In this document: piece after piece, positions 26,309 through 35,131 of the stretch | Layout of the letters: each line of letters starts with the position of its first letter | Position numbering within the stretch: position 1 is the first letter of the stretch | NCBI RefSeq assembly: GCF_037081775.1 | Contig: NZ_JBAMHQ010000001.1 | Location: 2,046,001 to 2,110,000, forward strand | Direction of reading: 5' to 3' | Source of the DNA: Haladaptatus sp. ZSTT2 | GTDB lineage: Archaea > Halobacteriota > Halobacteria > Halobacteriales > Halococcaceae | DNA: 64,000 nucleotides | Notes under the pieces: generated by a model | Databases searched by the model: none | The model's input: the letters and a program-made list of their open reading frames with translations, nothing else | Told to the model about the DNA's origin: nothing | Translations under genes and position numbers: made by a program

Positions 26309-28062
26309 TGAACGACCCAGACGTTATCGTCATCGGCGCAGGAGCCGACGGCCCGGCAGCGGCGTGGAAACTCGCAACCGACCACGGCTTAGACGTGCTC
26401 ATCCTCGAAGCCGGCGCGTGGCACGGCAACAAAAACTGGCCACAGCCACACGCCGACGCGGGCGGGACCGTGAGCACCGACCCCGCTGACTTAGACGGGA
26501 AACTCTTAGACGAGCAGTTCACCCACCGCGAAGCCGACGCGAACGACCCGACGTGGGGCTATCTCAGAGTTGGCCCCGCAGACCACTCCCGGGCCCCGTG
26601 GTTCCGCAACCTCCACCAGAACGCGTTCATCTGGCAGATTAGCGCCGTCGGCGGCACGTCGCTGCACTACTTCGCAAACCATCCACGGGCCTACCCCTAC
26701 GCCATCGACACCCAAGACCACTGGCCCATCTCCTACGAGGAACTCGTCCCCTATTACCAGCTCAACGAGGAGATGACGAGCACTCAGCAGGCACCCATGA
26801 CGGGCAAAGAAGAGGTCTTCATCGAAGGCGCAACCAACGCGGGCTACCCGCTCATCGACACGAAAAACGTCACCGAAACCGGGTGGCGGCCACAGGCGAA
26901 CGCCGTCGAAGTGCCGGGTCGCGAAACCTCGAACGGCCAACCGCTCGACGCCGACTACGAAGGGTCGTTCAGTTACGACGACGGCTTCCGCGGCGACACG
27001 CTCGTTGGCGACCATTTCCAAGGCTCCTCGACGCCGGTTGACGCGCCCGTCCGCGACAAGGCCCGCAAATCGAGCAACGTGAGCTACGTGCCTCCTGCAC
27101 TGGACACGAACAACGACCCCACGATGGGTAACGTCGCCATCCGGCCAAACGCCTACGTCACCAACATTGAGACGACGGGCGGGCCGGGCAGCATCGAAGC
27201 AAGCGGCGTCACCTTCCGGGATAGCTGGTCGGGCCAGACACAGACCGTGGAAGCCGATACCGTCGTCCTCGCGGGCGGTTGTATCGAGTCGCCACGCCTT
27301 TACCTCAACTCCGGGCTGCCGGACGACGGCTGGGTTGGCAAGGGCCTCACCACCCACTGGTTCGACTGGGTCGTCGGCGTCTACGACGACGAAACCGTCG
27401 CGGAGATCAACCCCGAGGGCGAGCACATGGACCCCTACGTCGGCCAGAACTCTGCCGTCCGCTTCGACAAGCCGGGCGTCGGCGGGATGGAAGACATCGG
27501 GATGTCCCCCGGTCTCGTCTCCTACGCCGACTACCTGTTCAGCCAGGCCGGCTACAGCTTCGACACCCCAGTTGACCCCGACGAACCGTGGGACACCCGC
27601 GGCTACGTCGTCGGCGAGGAACTGAAACGTCGGATGTCGGATTACCGCCAGACGAAGGCGCTGCTCATCCTCACCGACGACCTGCCGCGCCAGGACAACG
27701 GCGTTTCGCTCGACAACACCTTCTCGGACGAACACGGGGCCGTGCCAAAGGTCAAGTGGTCGCCTCACCCTGACGACGACGCCAAACGCGACGAACTCTG
27801 TCGCATCGCCGCGCGCATCCACAAGGAAGCCGGCGCCGAGCACGTCCACCGGTGTGACTGGCCGCCGTTGCTCCTCCACATGCAGTCGTCGATGCGGATG
27901 GGCAAGGTGCTCGACTCGAACGCCGAGGCGAAGAACGTAGACCGCCTGTTCGTCGCAGACCACTCCGCGCTCGCGAACGGGCTTGGCGGCCCGAACCCGA
28001 CGAACACGGGTCAGGCGCTCGCCCTGCGGACGGCCGACAAAATCGCTAGCCTCTATTTCTAA
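26308..28062 (+). CDS. GMC family FAD dehydrogenase, catalytic subunit
   Basis: 584 residues. N-terminal FAD motif VIVIGAGADGPAAAWKLA; GMC signature region WQISAVGGTSLHYFANHPR near 108 and GGCIESPRLYLNSG near 325. C-terminal catalytic and FAD region MQSSMRMGK near 530 and ADHSALANGLGGPNPTNTGQ near 550. It lacks its own signal and should be exported with its Tat-carrying partner, as gluconate or sorbitol dehydrogenases are. No cytochrome c gene follows, so the electron acceptor differs (a halocyanin or membrane carrier elsewhere). Substrate unknown. Confidence 0.88.
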   Translation: MNDPDVIVIGAGADGPAAAWKLATDHGLDVLILEAGAWHGNKNWPQPHADAGGTVSTDPADLDGKLLDEQFTHREADANDPTWGYLRVGPADHSRAPWFRNLHQNAFIWQISAVGGTSLHYFANHPRAYPYAIDTQDHWPISYEELVPYYQLNEEMTSTQQAPMTGKEEVFIEGATNAGYPLIDTKNVTETGWRPQANAVEVPGRETSNGQPLDADYEGSFSYDDGFRGDTLVGDHFQGSSTPVDAPVRDKARKSSNVSYVPPALDTNNDPTMGNVAIRPNAYVTNIETTGGPGSIEASGVTFRDSWSGQTQTVEADTVVLAGGCIESPRLYLNSGLPDDGWVGKGLTTHWFDWVVGVYDDETVAEINPEGEHMDPYVGQNSAVRFDKPGVGGMEDIGMSPGLVSYADYLFSQAGYSFDTPVDPDEPWDTRGYVVGEELKRRMSDYRQTKALLILTDDLPRQDNGVSLDNTFSDEHGAVPKVKWSPHPDDDAKRDELCRIAARIHKEAGAEHVHRCDWPPLLLHMQSSMRMGKVLDSNAEAKNVDRLFVADHSALANGLGGPNPTNTGQALALRTADKIASLYF

Positions 28063-28146
28063 GTTCCACCCTCACTCCCTTTTCCCAACCCCCTCCCTTC
28101 CCCACACCCTCACTTATCTTCCCGGCCTCCCACACTTCTTCCCACC
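28063..28146 (+). terminator. pyrimidine tract between convergent genes
   Basis: 84 bases, about four fifths C or T on the + strand with only three G, containing runs such as CCCTTTTCCC and ACTTCTTCCC. It lies directly after the GMC stop and before the mutS stop. Its T-rich clusters would end the GMC transcript. No coding potential seen. Confidence 0.4.
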
Positions 28147-30774
28147 CTACTCGCCTAACCGCGACTGCCACCGCTCGACCAACCCCATCAATTCGACCGG
28201 GGAAATCTCGTTGACGTTCGTTCCGCGCAACTCTTCGAGCACCGCCTCGGTCGCCCGGTCGCGCGGCGCTGGCTCGGTTTCAGGCGCTTGTTCTGGTTCC
28301 GACTCGTCGCGCAACTGTCCCGACCCCAAATCAAACACGACCTGTTTCGTCCCGCCTGCGCCGCCGCGCACGTCGATTGCCTTGTCCTTTCGCAACCGGT
28401 CGAGCACGTCGTCTGCGCGGGTCACGACCGGGCGCGGGACGCCTGCTAACTCTGCGACGTGCACCCCATACGAGCGGTCTGCCGGGCCGTCTCGAATCGT
28501 CCGAAGGAAGGTCACGTCGCCGTCGCGTTCGTCTGCGCCCATGTGGACATTGTGCACCGTCGGCAGGCGACCGGCGAGGCTCGTGAGTTCGTGATAGTGC
28601 GTGGCGAACAGCGTCTTCGCCCGTATCTCGTTCACGAGATACTCCGTCGCGGCCCACGCAATCGAGATGCCGTCGTAGGTTGCGGTACCCCGGCCCACCT
28701 CGTCTAAGATGACGAGCGAATCCTCGGAGGCGGAGTGGAGAATGTTCGCCAGCTCCTGCATCTCGACCATGAACGTAGACCGGCCTTGGGCCAACTCGTC
28801 GAGCGCGCCGACGCGGGTGAAGATACCATCGACGAGGCCGATTCGCGCCGCCTTCGCCGGGACGAAACTGCCCACTTGTGCGAGCAAGACGATGAGCGCG
28901 ACTTGGCGCATATACGTCGATTTCCCGCTCATGTTCGGCCCGGTCACGATAAGGAACGCGTGGTCGTCATCCAGGCTTGCGTCGTTCGGGACGAACTCGG
29001 TGGTCTGTTCGACCACGGGGTGACGGCCTGCCTCGATTTCGACTGCCCCACTCTCGGCTAACTCCGGGCGCACCCATCGGTACTTCGCGGCGTGGGCGGC
29101 GAAACTGGCGAGCACGTCGAGTTTCGCGAGCGTACGCCCCACGTCCTGCAACAGCGGCGCTTCGCTGGCGACCTCGGCGCGAAGTTCCTGAAACAGTTCG
29201 TACTCCAACTCGCCGCGCTGTTCTTCGACTTGCAGAATGTCGCGTTCTTTCTCCTCAAGCTCGGGAATCGTGTATCGTTTCGAGTTCTTGAGCGTCTTTA
29301 TCTCGCGGTACTCCTCGGGAACCTTCTCGACTTGTGACTTGCCGACCTGAATGTAGTAGCCGTCCGTCCGATTGCGGTCTACCTGCAGGTGTGAGATACC
29401 GTACTTCGACTTCTCGCGGCTTGCTACGCTCTCTATCCAGTCGAGGGCGTCGTCGTGTCGGGTGATGAGTTCGTCTAACTCCTCGTCGTAGCCGTAACGA
29501 AACAGGCCGCCTTGGGTTACGGTCGCGGGCGGGTCGTCTGCGAGCGCGTCTTCGAGGCGGTCGTGGAGTCGCGCGGCGGCCGCCCGGTCTGGCTCGCCGA
29601 CGATGTCTGAAAGGGGTGCGTCGCTGAGAATCGGGTCGGCGGAAATCGCGCGCTCTACGTCCGGAAGCAACGCGAGTGTGTCTCGAATTTGGAGTAGCTG
29701 ATTCGCGCCAGCACTGCCGGAGGCCGCGCGACTCGCCAGCCGTTCGACGTCGTATGCGTCACCGAGAATTTCCCTAAGTTCTTCGCGCGCGAGAGCGGCA
29801 TCTGCGAGCGCGGCGATACACTGCTGGCGAGTTTCTAACACTTGCGTCGAGCGACGCGGGCGCTGGAGCCACGCCTTGAGCAGGCGGCCGCCGGGACTCG
29901 TCACCGTGTGGTCAACCGTCTCGAACAGCGACTGGCCGCCGAGGCCCATCGTCTCTGCGAGTTCGAGGTTGCGTTGGGTCGTCGCGTCGAGTTCGACGTG
30001 GTCGTCCGCGTGATACGGGTGCAAGCGCGTCATCGACTGGAGGACGCCCACGCCGGAGGCTTCGACATACGAAAGGACGGCCCCGGCGGCCTGAATCCCG
30101 GCTGTTGCCTCTGCGAGACCGACGCTTGCGAGTGCTTCGTCGCCGAACTGCTCTGAGACGGTGTGGCGGGCACGACCCGGTGCGAAGGCGTCTGCGGCGT
30201 GCAGCGAGAGCGAGGCGTCGGTTCGAGAGCGCAGCGAATCGAGGAACGATTCGTTGCCGCGAATCGTCGGACCGGGCAGGATTTCTGCGGGCGCAAAGCG
30301 GTAGAGTTCAGTGAGGGCGGCGGCTTCATCCTTGACTTCCGTGGCGTGGAACTGGCCGGTGGTCACGTCGGCAAAGGCGAGGCCGAACCTCTCGTCACCT
30401 TGGACGACGGCGGCGAGGTACTGGGCGTCTGCGGAGGTGGTTTCGAGGAGCGTGCCGGGGGTGACGACGCGGACGATTTCGCGGGCGAGTCCACCGTCTG
30501 CGGTGTCGTACTGGTCTGCGACGGCGACGCGGTAGCCGCGTTCGACGAGTGCCTTGAGGTACGGGGTGAGTTCTTTGAGCGGGACGCCTGCCATCGGATA
30601 CGACGACCCGTGGCTCGATTTCTGCGAGACTTTCAAGTCGAGTTCGTCGCCGACGAGTTCGGCGTCGTCTGCGAAAAACTCGTAGAAGTCGCCACACTGC
30701 ATCGCCAGAATATCGGCATCCGTAGACTCCTTGAGCGAGAGAAATTCGCCAACGATGCCCGTCGCCTCAGTCAT
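28147..30774 (-). CDS. mutS: DNA mismatch repair protein MutS (first copy)
   Basis: 875 residues from ATG 30774; a GTTTTACCC box about 28 bases before it supports a leaderless start there, and a longer upstream frame is rejected. Mismatch-reading motif CGDFYEFF near residue 32 (Phe-x-Glu). Walker [14 protein letters not shown], Walker [17 protein letters not shown] and the ATHYHEL switch near the end mark the ABC ATPase. A long linker and helix-turn-helix end follow. It is one of two MutS1-like genes in the window. Confidence 0.95.
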   Translation of the reverse strand: MTEATGIVGEFLSLKESTDADILAMQCGDFYEFFADDAELVGDELDLKVSQKSSHGSSYPMAGVPLKELTPYLKALVERGYRVAVADQYDTADGGLAREIVRVVTPGTLLETTSADAQYLAAVVQGDERFGLAFADVTTGQFHATEVKDEAAALTELYRFAPAEILPGPTIRGNESFLDSLRSRTDASLSLHAADAFAPGRARHTVSEQFGDEALASVGLAEATAGIQAAGAVLSYVEASGVGVLQSMTRLHPYHADDHVELDATTQRNLELAETMGLGGQSLFETVDHTVTSPGGRLLKAWLQRPRRSTQVLETRQQCIAALADAALAREELREILGDAYDVERLASRAASGSAGANQLLQIRDTLALLPDVERAISADPILSDAPLSDIVGEPDRAAAARLHDRLEDALADDPPATVTQGGLFRYGYDEELDELITRHDDALDWIESVASREKSKYGISHLQVDRNRTDGYYIQVGKSQVEKVPEEYREIKTLKNSKRYTIPELEEKERDILQVEEQRGELEYELFQELRAEVASEAPLLQDVGRTLAKLDVLASFAAHAAKYRWVRPELAESGAVEIEAGRHPVVEQTTEFVPNDASLDDDHAFLIVTGPNMSGKSTYMRQVALIVLLAQVGSFVPAKAARIGLVDGIFTRVGALDELAQGRSTFMVEMQELANILHSASEDSLVILDEVGRGTATYDGISIAWAATEYLVNEIRAKTLFATHYHELTSLAGRLPTVHNVHMGADERDGDVTFLRTIRDGPADRSYGVHVAELAGVPRPVVTRADDVLDRLRKDKAIDVRGGAGGTKQVVFDLGSGQLRDESEPEQAPETEPAPRDRATEAVLEELRGTNVNEISPVELMGLVERWQSRLGE

Positions 30775-31130
30775 ACCTTGCACTCTCTGCGAAACAGGGT
30801 AAAACGCTGTGGGTTCGTCCGGACACCGCGTTTCGGGGAGTCGTCTCCCTGCCACAATAGCTCTCTGTAGGGTTCATAGCGAGTTATTTGCCCCCGATGA
30901 CACAATGTGCAGATGGCGTACGACACAGACAGGCATCAGCAATTCAGCCCACACGAACCAGTCAATCCAGGTGGCAGTTACTGTCAACCACCGGTTGCAG
31001 CCATACCGTTCGAAGACCGTGTCGAACCGTTCGATACCGTAAAACCGGCCGTCCAAATCGTCCATCCAACCGCACCGCGGGCTGCGTACGCCATCTTTCT
31101 CTCCTTTCGATACCACAACCACACCAACAC
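30775..31130. promoter_or_regulatory. 356-base divergent region, mutS and arsC-like promoters
   Basis: Contains the mutS promoter at its left end and a TTTCGATA box about 25 bases before the ArsC-like start. In between, a minus-strand frame at 30874-31122 (82 residues, GTG start) and a plus-strand frame from ATG 30907 are open, but neither has a recognisable motif and they exclude each other. Two GTTCGA-type elements near 31007-31035 repeat. I would not annotate a gene here. Confidence 0.4.
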
Positions 31131-31553
31131 ATGCGTTCTACAAACTCCACAAAAATCGCCTTCGTCTGCGTCCAGAACGCCGGGCGAAGTCAGATGGCGT
31201 TTGCCTTCGAAGAACGCGAACGCACCCGCCGAAACGCAACCCACATCACCCTACTCACCGGCGGGACGAACCCCGCCGTCCACGTCCACGAGACCGTGGC
31301 GCAGGTAATGGCCGAAGTTGGCCTCGACATCGCAGACCGCGACCCACGGGAAGTCACGCCCGACGACCTCGCGGAGTACGACTACGTCATCACGATGGGC
31401 TGTGCTGCAAACGACGTGTGTCCTTTCGGCTGGGGCGGTGAGAGCCGCGACTGGGCGTTGGACGACCCACACGGAAAATTGCCAGAAGAAGTTCGAGAGA
31501 TTAGAGACGAAATCGAGCGGCGAGTTGGCGAGTTGTTTGACGAACTCGCCTAA
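31131..31553 (+). CDS. low-molecular-weight phosphatase / thioredoxin-coupled arsenate reductase-like protein
   Basis: 140 residues from ATG 31131. The phosphate loop CVQNAGRS (C13, R19) opens the protein; the acid loop DDPHGK (about 111-116) follows; C91 and C97 in TMGCAANDVCP mimic the shuttle cysteines of pI258-type ArsC. So it may reduce arsenate with thioredoxin rather than act as a tyrosine phosphatase. No arsR, arsA or arsB/acr3 gene adjoins it. Convergent with thiDN; stop codons overlap. Confidence 0.82.
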   Translation: MRSTNSTKIAFVCVQNAGRSQMAFAFEERERTRRNATHITLLTGGTNPAVHVHETVAQVMAEVGLDIADRDPREVTPDDLAEYDYVITMGCAANDVCPFGWGGESRDWALDDPHGKLPEEVREIRDEIERRVGELFDELA

Positions 31554-32908
31554 TCGAGCGCCGTGAGCAGGTCAAGCGCCCGCGCCGCGAGCGTATCTGC
31601 ATCCTCCGCGACGAGTTTCACGATTGGCTCCTTACCGACTTCTCCCCTATCAATGACCGCGACGGGCGTCTCGCCATCCCCACTAAAGGCACGGCGTGCG
31701 CCCCACCCCATCGTGTTACCTTCTTCTGCTTTCACGTCGTCTGGCTCCTCGCCGCGGTCGAACTCTGCGAGCGACCAGCCCAATTCGTTCAGCGCGGCTT
31801 CCACGTCGTCATCGAAGCGGCAGTTCACCGCGAATCGAAGTTGTGGGACGGCTTCGCGGGCGCCGAGCAGGAAGCGCGCGACGTGGCTCGACGCGCCGAA
31901 TCGGACGCCTCGATTCGGTTTCACGCCCGAAAGCGTACGAGTGATGCGCCCTTCGACGGCCGCTGTTTCAGACACTGCTTCCGCGTACGGTGTCGCGCCG
32001 ACCACGTTCATGCCGATTTCGGGTACGAGCGCGCGCACGTCTGCTTCGACGAACTGCTGAACGATGCCCTCGACCGCCTCCGCGGTCTCCTCGCGGGCGG
32101 CTTTGTTTCTGAGGCCGACAAGGTGGTGGACCGCGCCTGGTCCCTTACCCACATCCAGCGGATAGCGCACCGCGCGCGTCATGAATGAAATGCCCGCGCC
32201 GACGGCGTCAGTGAGCGCGTCGCCGTGCGCGAGGCGGGCGGCAATCGCGCTCGACAAGGTGCAGCCGGAGCCGTGGGTGGCGTCCGTTTCAACGCGCTGG
32301 TGGGTGAAACGCGCCACCTCGTCGGCTACGAGTACGTCCACGACTTTCTTGCCGGAGACGTGGCCGCCTTTGACGAGCGCGGCGTCCGCGCCCATTTCGA
32401 CCAACTGTTCACCAGCGGCGATGGCGTCTTCGGTCGTCTCAATCTCAATGCCGGTCAGAACGGTCGCTTCATCCGCGTTCGGCGTGACGAGCGTGGCCTT
32501 CGCAATCAGTTCCTGGTAGGCGGCTTCGCCTTCTCGCTCGAACAGGCGGTCACCCGAGGTGGCGACCATCACGGGGTCAACCACAAGCGGTGCGTCGAGG
32601 TCAGCCACACGCTCGGTGACGGCCGCGACGACATCGGCGCTGGCGAGCATGCCGGTTTTCACCGCGCGCACGTCGAAATCCGAGACGACGGCGTCGTACT
32701 GCGACTCGATTTCCGCGACGGGCAGGGTGAACGCGGCGGTCACGCCTTGGGTGTTCTGGGAGGTCACGCTCGTCACGACGCTCGTGGCGAACGCGCCGTG
32801 GGCCTCCATCGTCTTGATATCGGCCTGAATGCCCGCGCCACCGCCCGAATCGCTCCCGGCGATGGTCAGGCACACGGGCGGCGCAACGGGGGCTGGCGTT
32901 CGGGTCAT
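31550..32908 (-). CDS. thiD: fused HMP-phosphate kinase ThiD and thiamine-phosphate synthase ThiN
   Basis: 452 residues. Residues about 1-265 are ThiD: AGSDSGGGAGIQADIKTM at 17-34, DPVMVATSGDRLF near 111 and the terminal THGSGCTLSSAIAARLA near 212 with its ribokinase-type Gly-Cys anion hole. Residues about 275-450 are ThiN, the archaeal replacement of ThiE (VPEIGMNVVGATPYA, GVRFGASSHVARFLL). It makes HMP-PP and couples it to the thiazole phosphate. Its ATG overlaps the stop of the AIR-synthase-like gene upstream (ATGA). Confidence 0.93.
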   Translation of the reverse strand: MTRTPAPVAPPVCLTIAGSDSGGGAGIQADIKTMEAHGAFATSVVTSVTSQNTQGVTAAFTLPVAEIESQYDAVVSDFDVRAVKTGMLASADVVAAVTERVADLDAPLVVDPVMVATSGDRLFEREGEAAYQELIAKATLVTPNADEATVLTGIEIETTEDAIAAGEQLVEMGADAALVKGGHVSGKKVVDVLVADEVARFTHQRVETDATHGSGCTLSSAIAARLAHGDALTDAVGAGISFMTRAVRYPLDVGKGPGAVHHLVGLRNKAAREETAEAVEGIVQQFVEADVRALVPEIGMNVVGATPYAEAVSETAAVEGRITRTLSGVKPNRGVRFGASSHVARFLLGAREAVPQLRFAVNCRFDDDVEAALNELGWSLAEFDRGEEPDDVKAEEGNTMGWGARRAFSGDGETPVAVIDRGEVGKEPIVKLVAEDADTLAARALDLLTALD

Positions 32909-33933
32909 TGCAGGTCTGCAAGCTTGCCCATGTTCTCCTCAAACGCACCCCAGAATGGGTCGATTCCGGGGTGGTCGGTCGGCTCGCCATCAACGACGAG
33001 GCCGGAGCCAGAGACCACTTCCCCGACCTCTGCGGCCGGAATGCCTTCTGCGTCAAGCGCGGCGAGCACGTCATCGACGCCCTCCGGCGAGACGGTGGCC
33101 AGAAGCGTTCCCTCGCTGATGGCGTGCCACATCTCGATGTCGAAGAAGTCGCAGGTCTCCCTGACGCCCGGCAGGACGGGCACGGCGTCAGTTTCGAGTT
33201 CGATGCCGACGCCAGCGGAGCGCGCGACTTCGTAGAGCCCGCCGTAGATGCCACATTCGGTGGCGTCGTGCATCGCGGTGACCGGCCCTGCGGCCGCCGC
33301 GACGAGCGCGTCCTGTACCGGACTCATGTCGTAGAAGCGGTCTTTTGCGGCAGAAAGCGCCTCGGCGTCCATTTCACCCTCCATCAGCGGTTCGAACTGA
33401 ATCGAAAGCAGGCCGGTCGCCTCGACTGCGGGTCCTTTCGTGATGATGACTTTGTCACCGACCTGCGCGCCGTTCGGTTTCACGAGGTCGTCGAACTCGC
33501 CGACGGCGATGGCCGTCGCGCCGCCGACCATCGGGTAGTTACAGCCAGCATAGCGGGCAGTGTGACCCGTCACGACGCTCACGCCGAGTTCCTTCGCCTC
33601 GGCGTCGAACGTCTCCCAGATGGTGGCGAACTCCTCGTCGGTGATTTCAGGTGGGAGATTGAAGTCAATCGAGAGGTGCGTCGGCGTCATGCCCGAGACC
33701 GCCACGTCGCTCATCAGGATGTGAAACGCGAACCACGCCGCGCGCTCGAAGCCAAGCGAGGGCATGATGAACACGGGGTCGGTCGCAAGCGCCACCGCTT
33801 TCCCACCCACGTCAATGACGCCGAAGTCGACGCCGTGTTGCGGTGAGAGTATCTCATCCTCCCGGTCTGCACCCAAGTTCGGGTAGATGTACTCGTCGAA
33901 AAAGTCGCCGTCAATTTTCCCCAAGTCTGCCAT
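32905..33933 (-). CDS. AIR-synthase-related (PurM/HypE/ThiL superfamily) protein, copy B
   Basis: 342 residues. ATP-grasp-like PurM fold: N-terminal ATP site with VALATDPVFIMPSLGFERAA (about 48-67), DVAVSGMTPTHLSIDFNLP, then VTGHTARYAGCNYPM, and in the C-terminal half AMHDATECGIYGGLYEVARS. It differs from standard ThiL, HypE and SelD, so the reaction is open; coupling to thiDN by ATGA overlap points to thiamine metabolism or salvage. A close paralogue sits immediately upstream. The palindrome at 33947-33962 precedes it. Confidence 0.82.
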   Translation of the reverse strand: MADLGKIDGDFFDEYIYPNLGADREDEILSPQHGVDFGVIDVGGKAVALATDPVFIMPSLGFERAAWFAFHILMSDVAVSGMTPTHLSIDFNLPPEITDEEFATIWETFDAEAKELGVSVVTGHTARYAGCNYPMVGGATAIAVGEFDDLVKPNGAQVGDKVIITKGPAVEATGLLSIQFEPLMEGEMDAEALSAAKDRFYDMSPVQDALVAAAAGPVTAMHDATECGIYGGLYEVARSAGVGIELETDAVPVLPGVRETCDFFDIEMWHAISEGTLLATVSPEGVDDVLAALDAEGIPAAEVGEVVSGSGLVVDGEPTDHPGIDPFWGAFEENMGKLADLQ

Positions 33934-33946
33934 AGTGGGGATTACA

Positions 33947-33962
33947 ACTAATTACTATTAGT
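33947..33962. promoter_or_regulatory. palindromic operator candidate of the AIRS-thiDN unit
   Basis: ACTAAT-TACT-ATTAGT, perfect six-base arms, 14 bases before the ATG at 33933, in an A+T-rich patch that must also serve as promoter. A thiamine-responsive repressor is an obvious candidate binder; unproven. Confidence 0.45.
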
Positions 33963-33981
33963 CAGTAATGGTCTGGTGGAA

Positions 33982-34992
33982 TTACGTCTTCTCTGCGTAC
34001 TCGGCGTACACCGCCCACGACGGGTCAACTGCAGGGTGTTCGATGCGCTCGCCCGCCGCGAACACGCCCTCACCCTCGCTCACTTCACCCACGTCTGCGA
34101 CGCGGATGCCTTCGGCTTCGAGGGCGGTGATGACTGCATTTGCGGCTGACGGCTTGGCGGTCATCAACAACGTCCCACAGCTGGTCGAAGCCCACGGGTT
34201 CATGTCGAGGTAGTCGCAGACGGCTTCCACGCCGGGGAGCATCGGCACAGCGTCGGGGTCGAAGTCGATGCGGACGCCCGCCCCGCGCGCGAGTTCGACC
34301 AATCCGCCGTGGACACCGCCCTCGGTGGCGTCGTGCATCGCGGTGACGCCGCCCGTGGCTCCGGCGATGAGCGCATCTTTGACCACGGTCGTATCCGCCA
34401 TGCGTGACCGGGCCTGTTCGAGCACGTCATCGGGGAGGGTCATCTGGTCGCCAAACAGCGTCGTGAGCAGGCCAACCGCCTCCGCAGCCGGGCCTTTCGT
34501 GATGAGCAGGCGGTCGCCGGGGCGTGCGCCGTCGGGTCGAATCAGGTCGTCGTGGTCGCCGACGCCGAGCACCGTCGCCGCGCCGACCCACGGGAACTCG
34601 ATGCCCGCATACCGGGCGGTATGGCCGGTGACGACGCTCACGCCGAGCTCTTTGGCTTCTGCGTCGATGGTTTCCCAGATGGTCGCGAACTGTTCGTCGG
34701 TAATCTCCGGCGGGAGGGAAAACGAGATGGCGAGATGTGTGGGTGGAATTCCAGACACCGCAACGTCTGCGAGGACGATGTGGAGGGCGAAACGAGCGGC
34801 CTGCTCGAAGCCGAGTTGCGGGAGAATCGAGACGGGGTCGGTGGCGATGACGACGGCCTTCTCGCCCACGGAGAGTACGCCGAAGTCAATGCCGTGTTTC
34901 GGGCCGAGGGCCACGTCCTCGCGCGGCGCGCCCAGATGCGGGTAGATGTGGGCGTCGAAAAACGCGCGGTCTACCTTGCCGAGGTCGGTCAT
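33982..34992 (-). CDS. AIR-synthase-related protein, copy A
   Basis: 336 residues from ATG 34992 (MTDLGKVDRAFFDAH), matching the start of copy B; 34 further open codons upstream are rejected. Clearly a tandem paralogue: the segment PPEITDEQFATIWETIDAEA and the next AKELGVSVVTGHTARYAG differ from copy B at only a few positions. It has AMHDATEGGVHGGLVELARG where copy B has ATECG. Read in the same direction with a 48-base gap before copy B, where that copy has its own promoter-like patch. Reaction unknown. Confidence 0.8.
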   Translation of the reverse strand: MTDLGKVDRAFFDAHIYPHLGAPREDVALGPKHGIDFGVLSVGEKAVVIATDPVSILPQLGFEQAARFALHIVLADVAVSGIPPTHLAISFSLPPEITDEQFATIWETIDAEAKELGVSVVTGHTARYAGIEFPWVGAATVLGVGDHDDLIRPDGARPGDRLLITKGPAAEAVGLLTTLFGDQMTLPDDVLEQARSRMADTTVVKDALIAGATGGVTAMHDATEGGVHGGLVELARGAGVRIDFDPDAVPMLPGVEAVCDYLDMNPWASTSCGTLLMTAKPSAANAVITALEAEGIRVADVGEVSEGEGVFAAGERIEHPAVDPSWAVYAEYAEKT

Positions 34993-35131
34993 ATGCGCAC
35001 TTGGAGGCTGGTGAGTAAAAGGCGTCCTCCTGTGATCGCGTCGGAAAATCGATACACCTAACCCGTTCACTGGGTGGATACATGTATATGTCACGACATA
35101 CCATGTCTCGACTCGGTCTGGTGGTTTACAG

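Noticed and set aside
30874-31122. 82-residue ORF on the - strand between mutS and the ArsC-like gene
   Set aside because: GTG start, no motif, no clear promoter, and a competing plus-strand frame over the same DNA.
31550-35131. TPP riboswitch near the thiamine genes
   Set aside because: I looked for the conserved CTGAGA and ACC core pieces in the short spacers and did not see a fitting arrangement.
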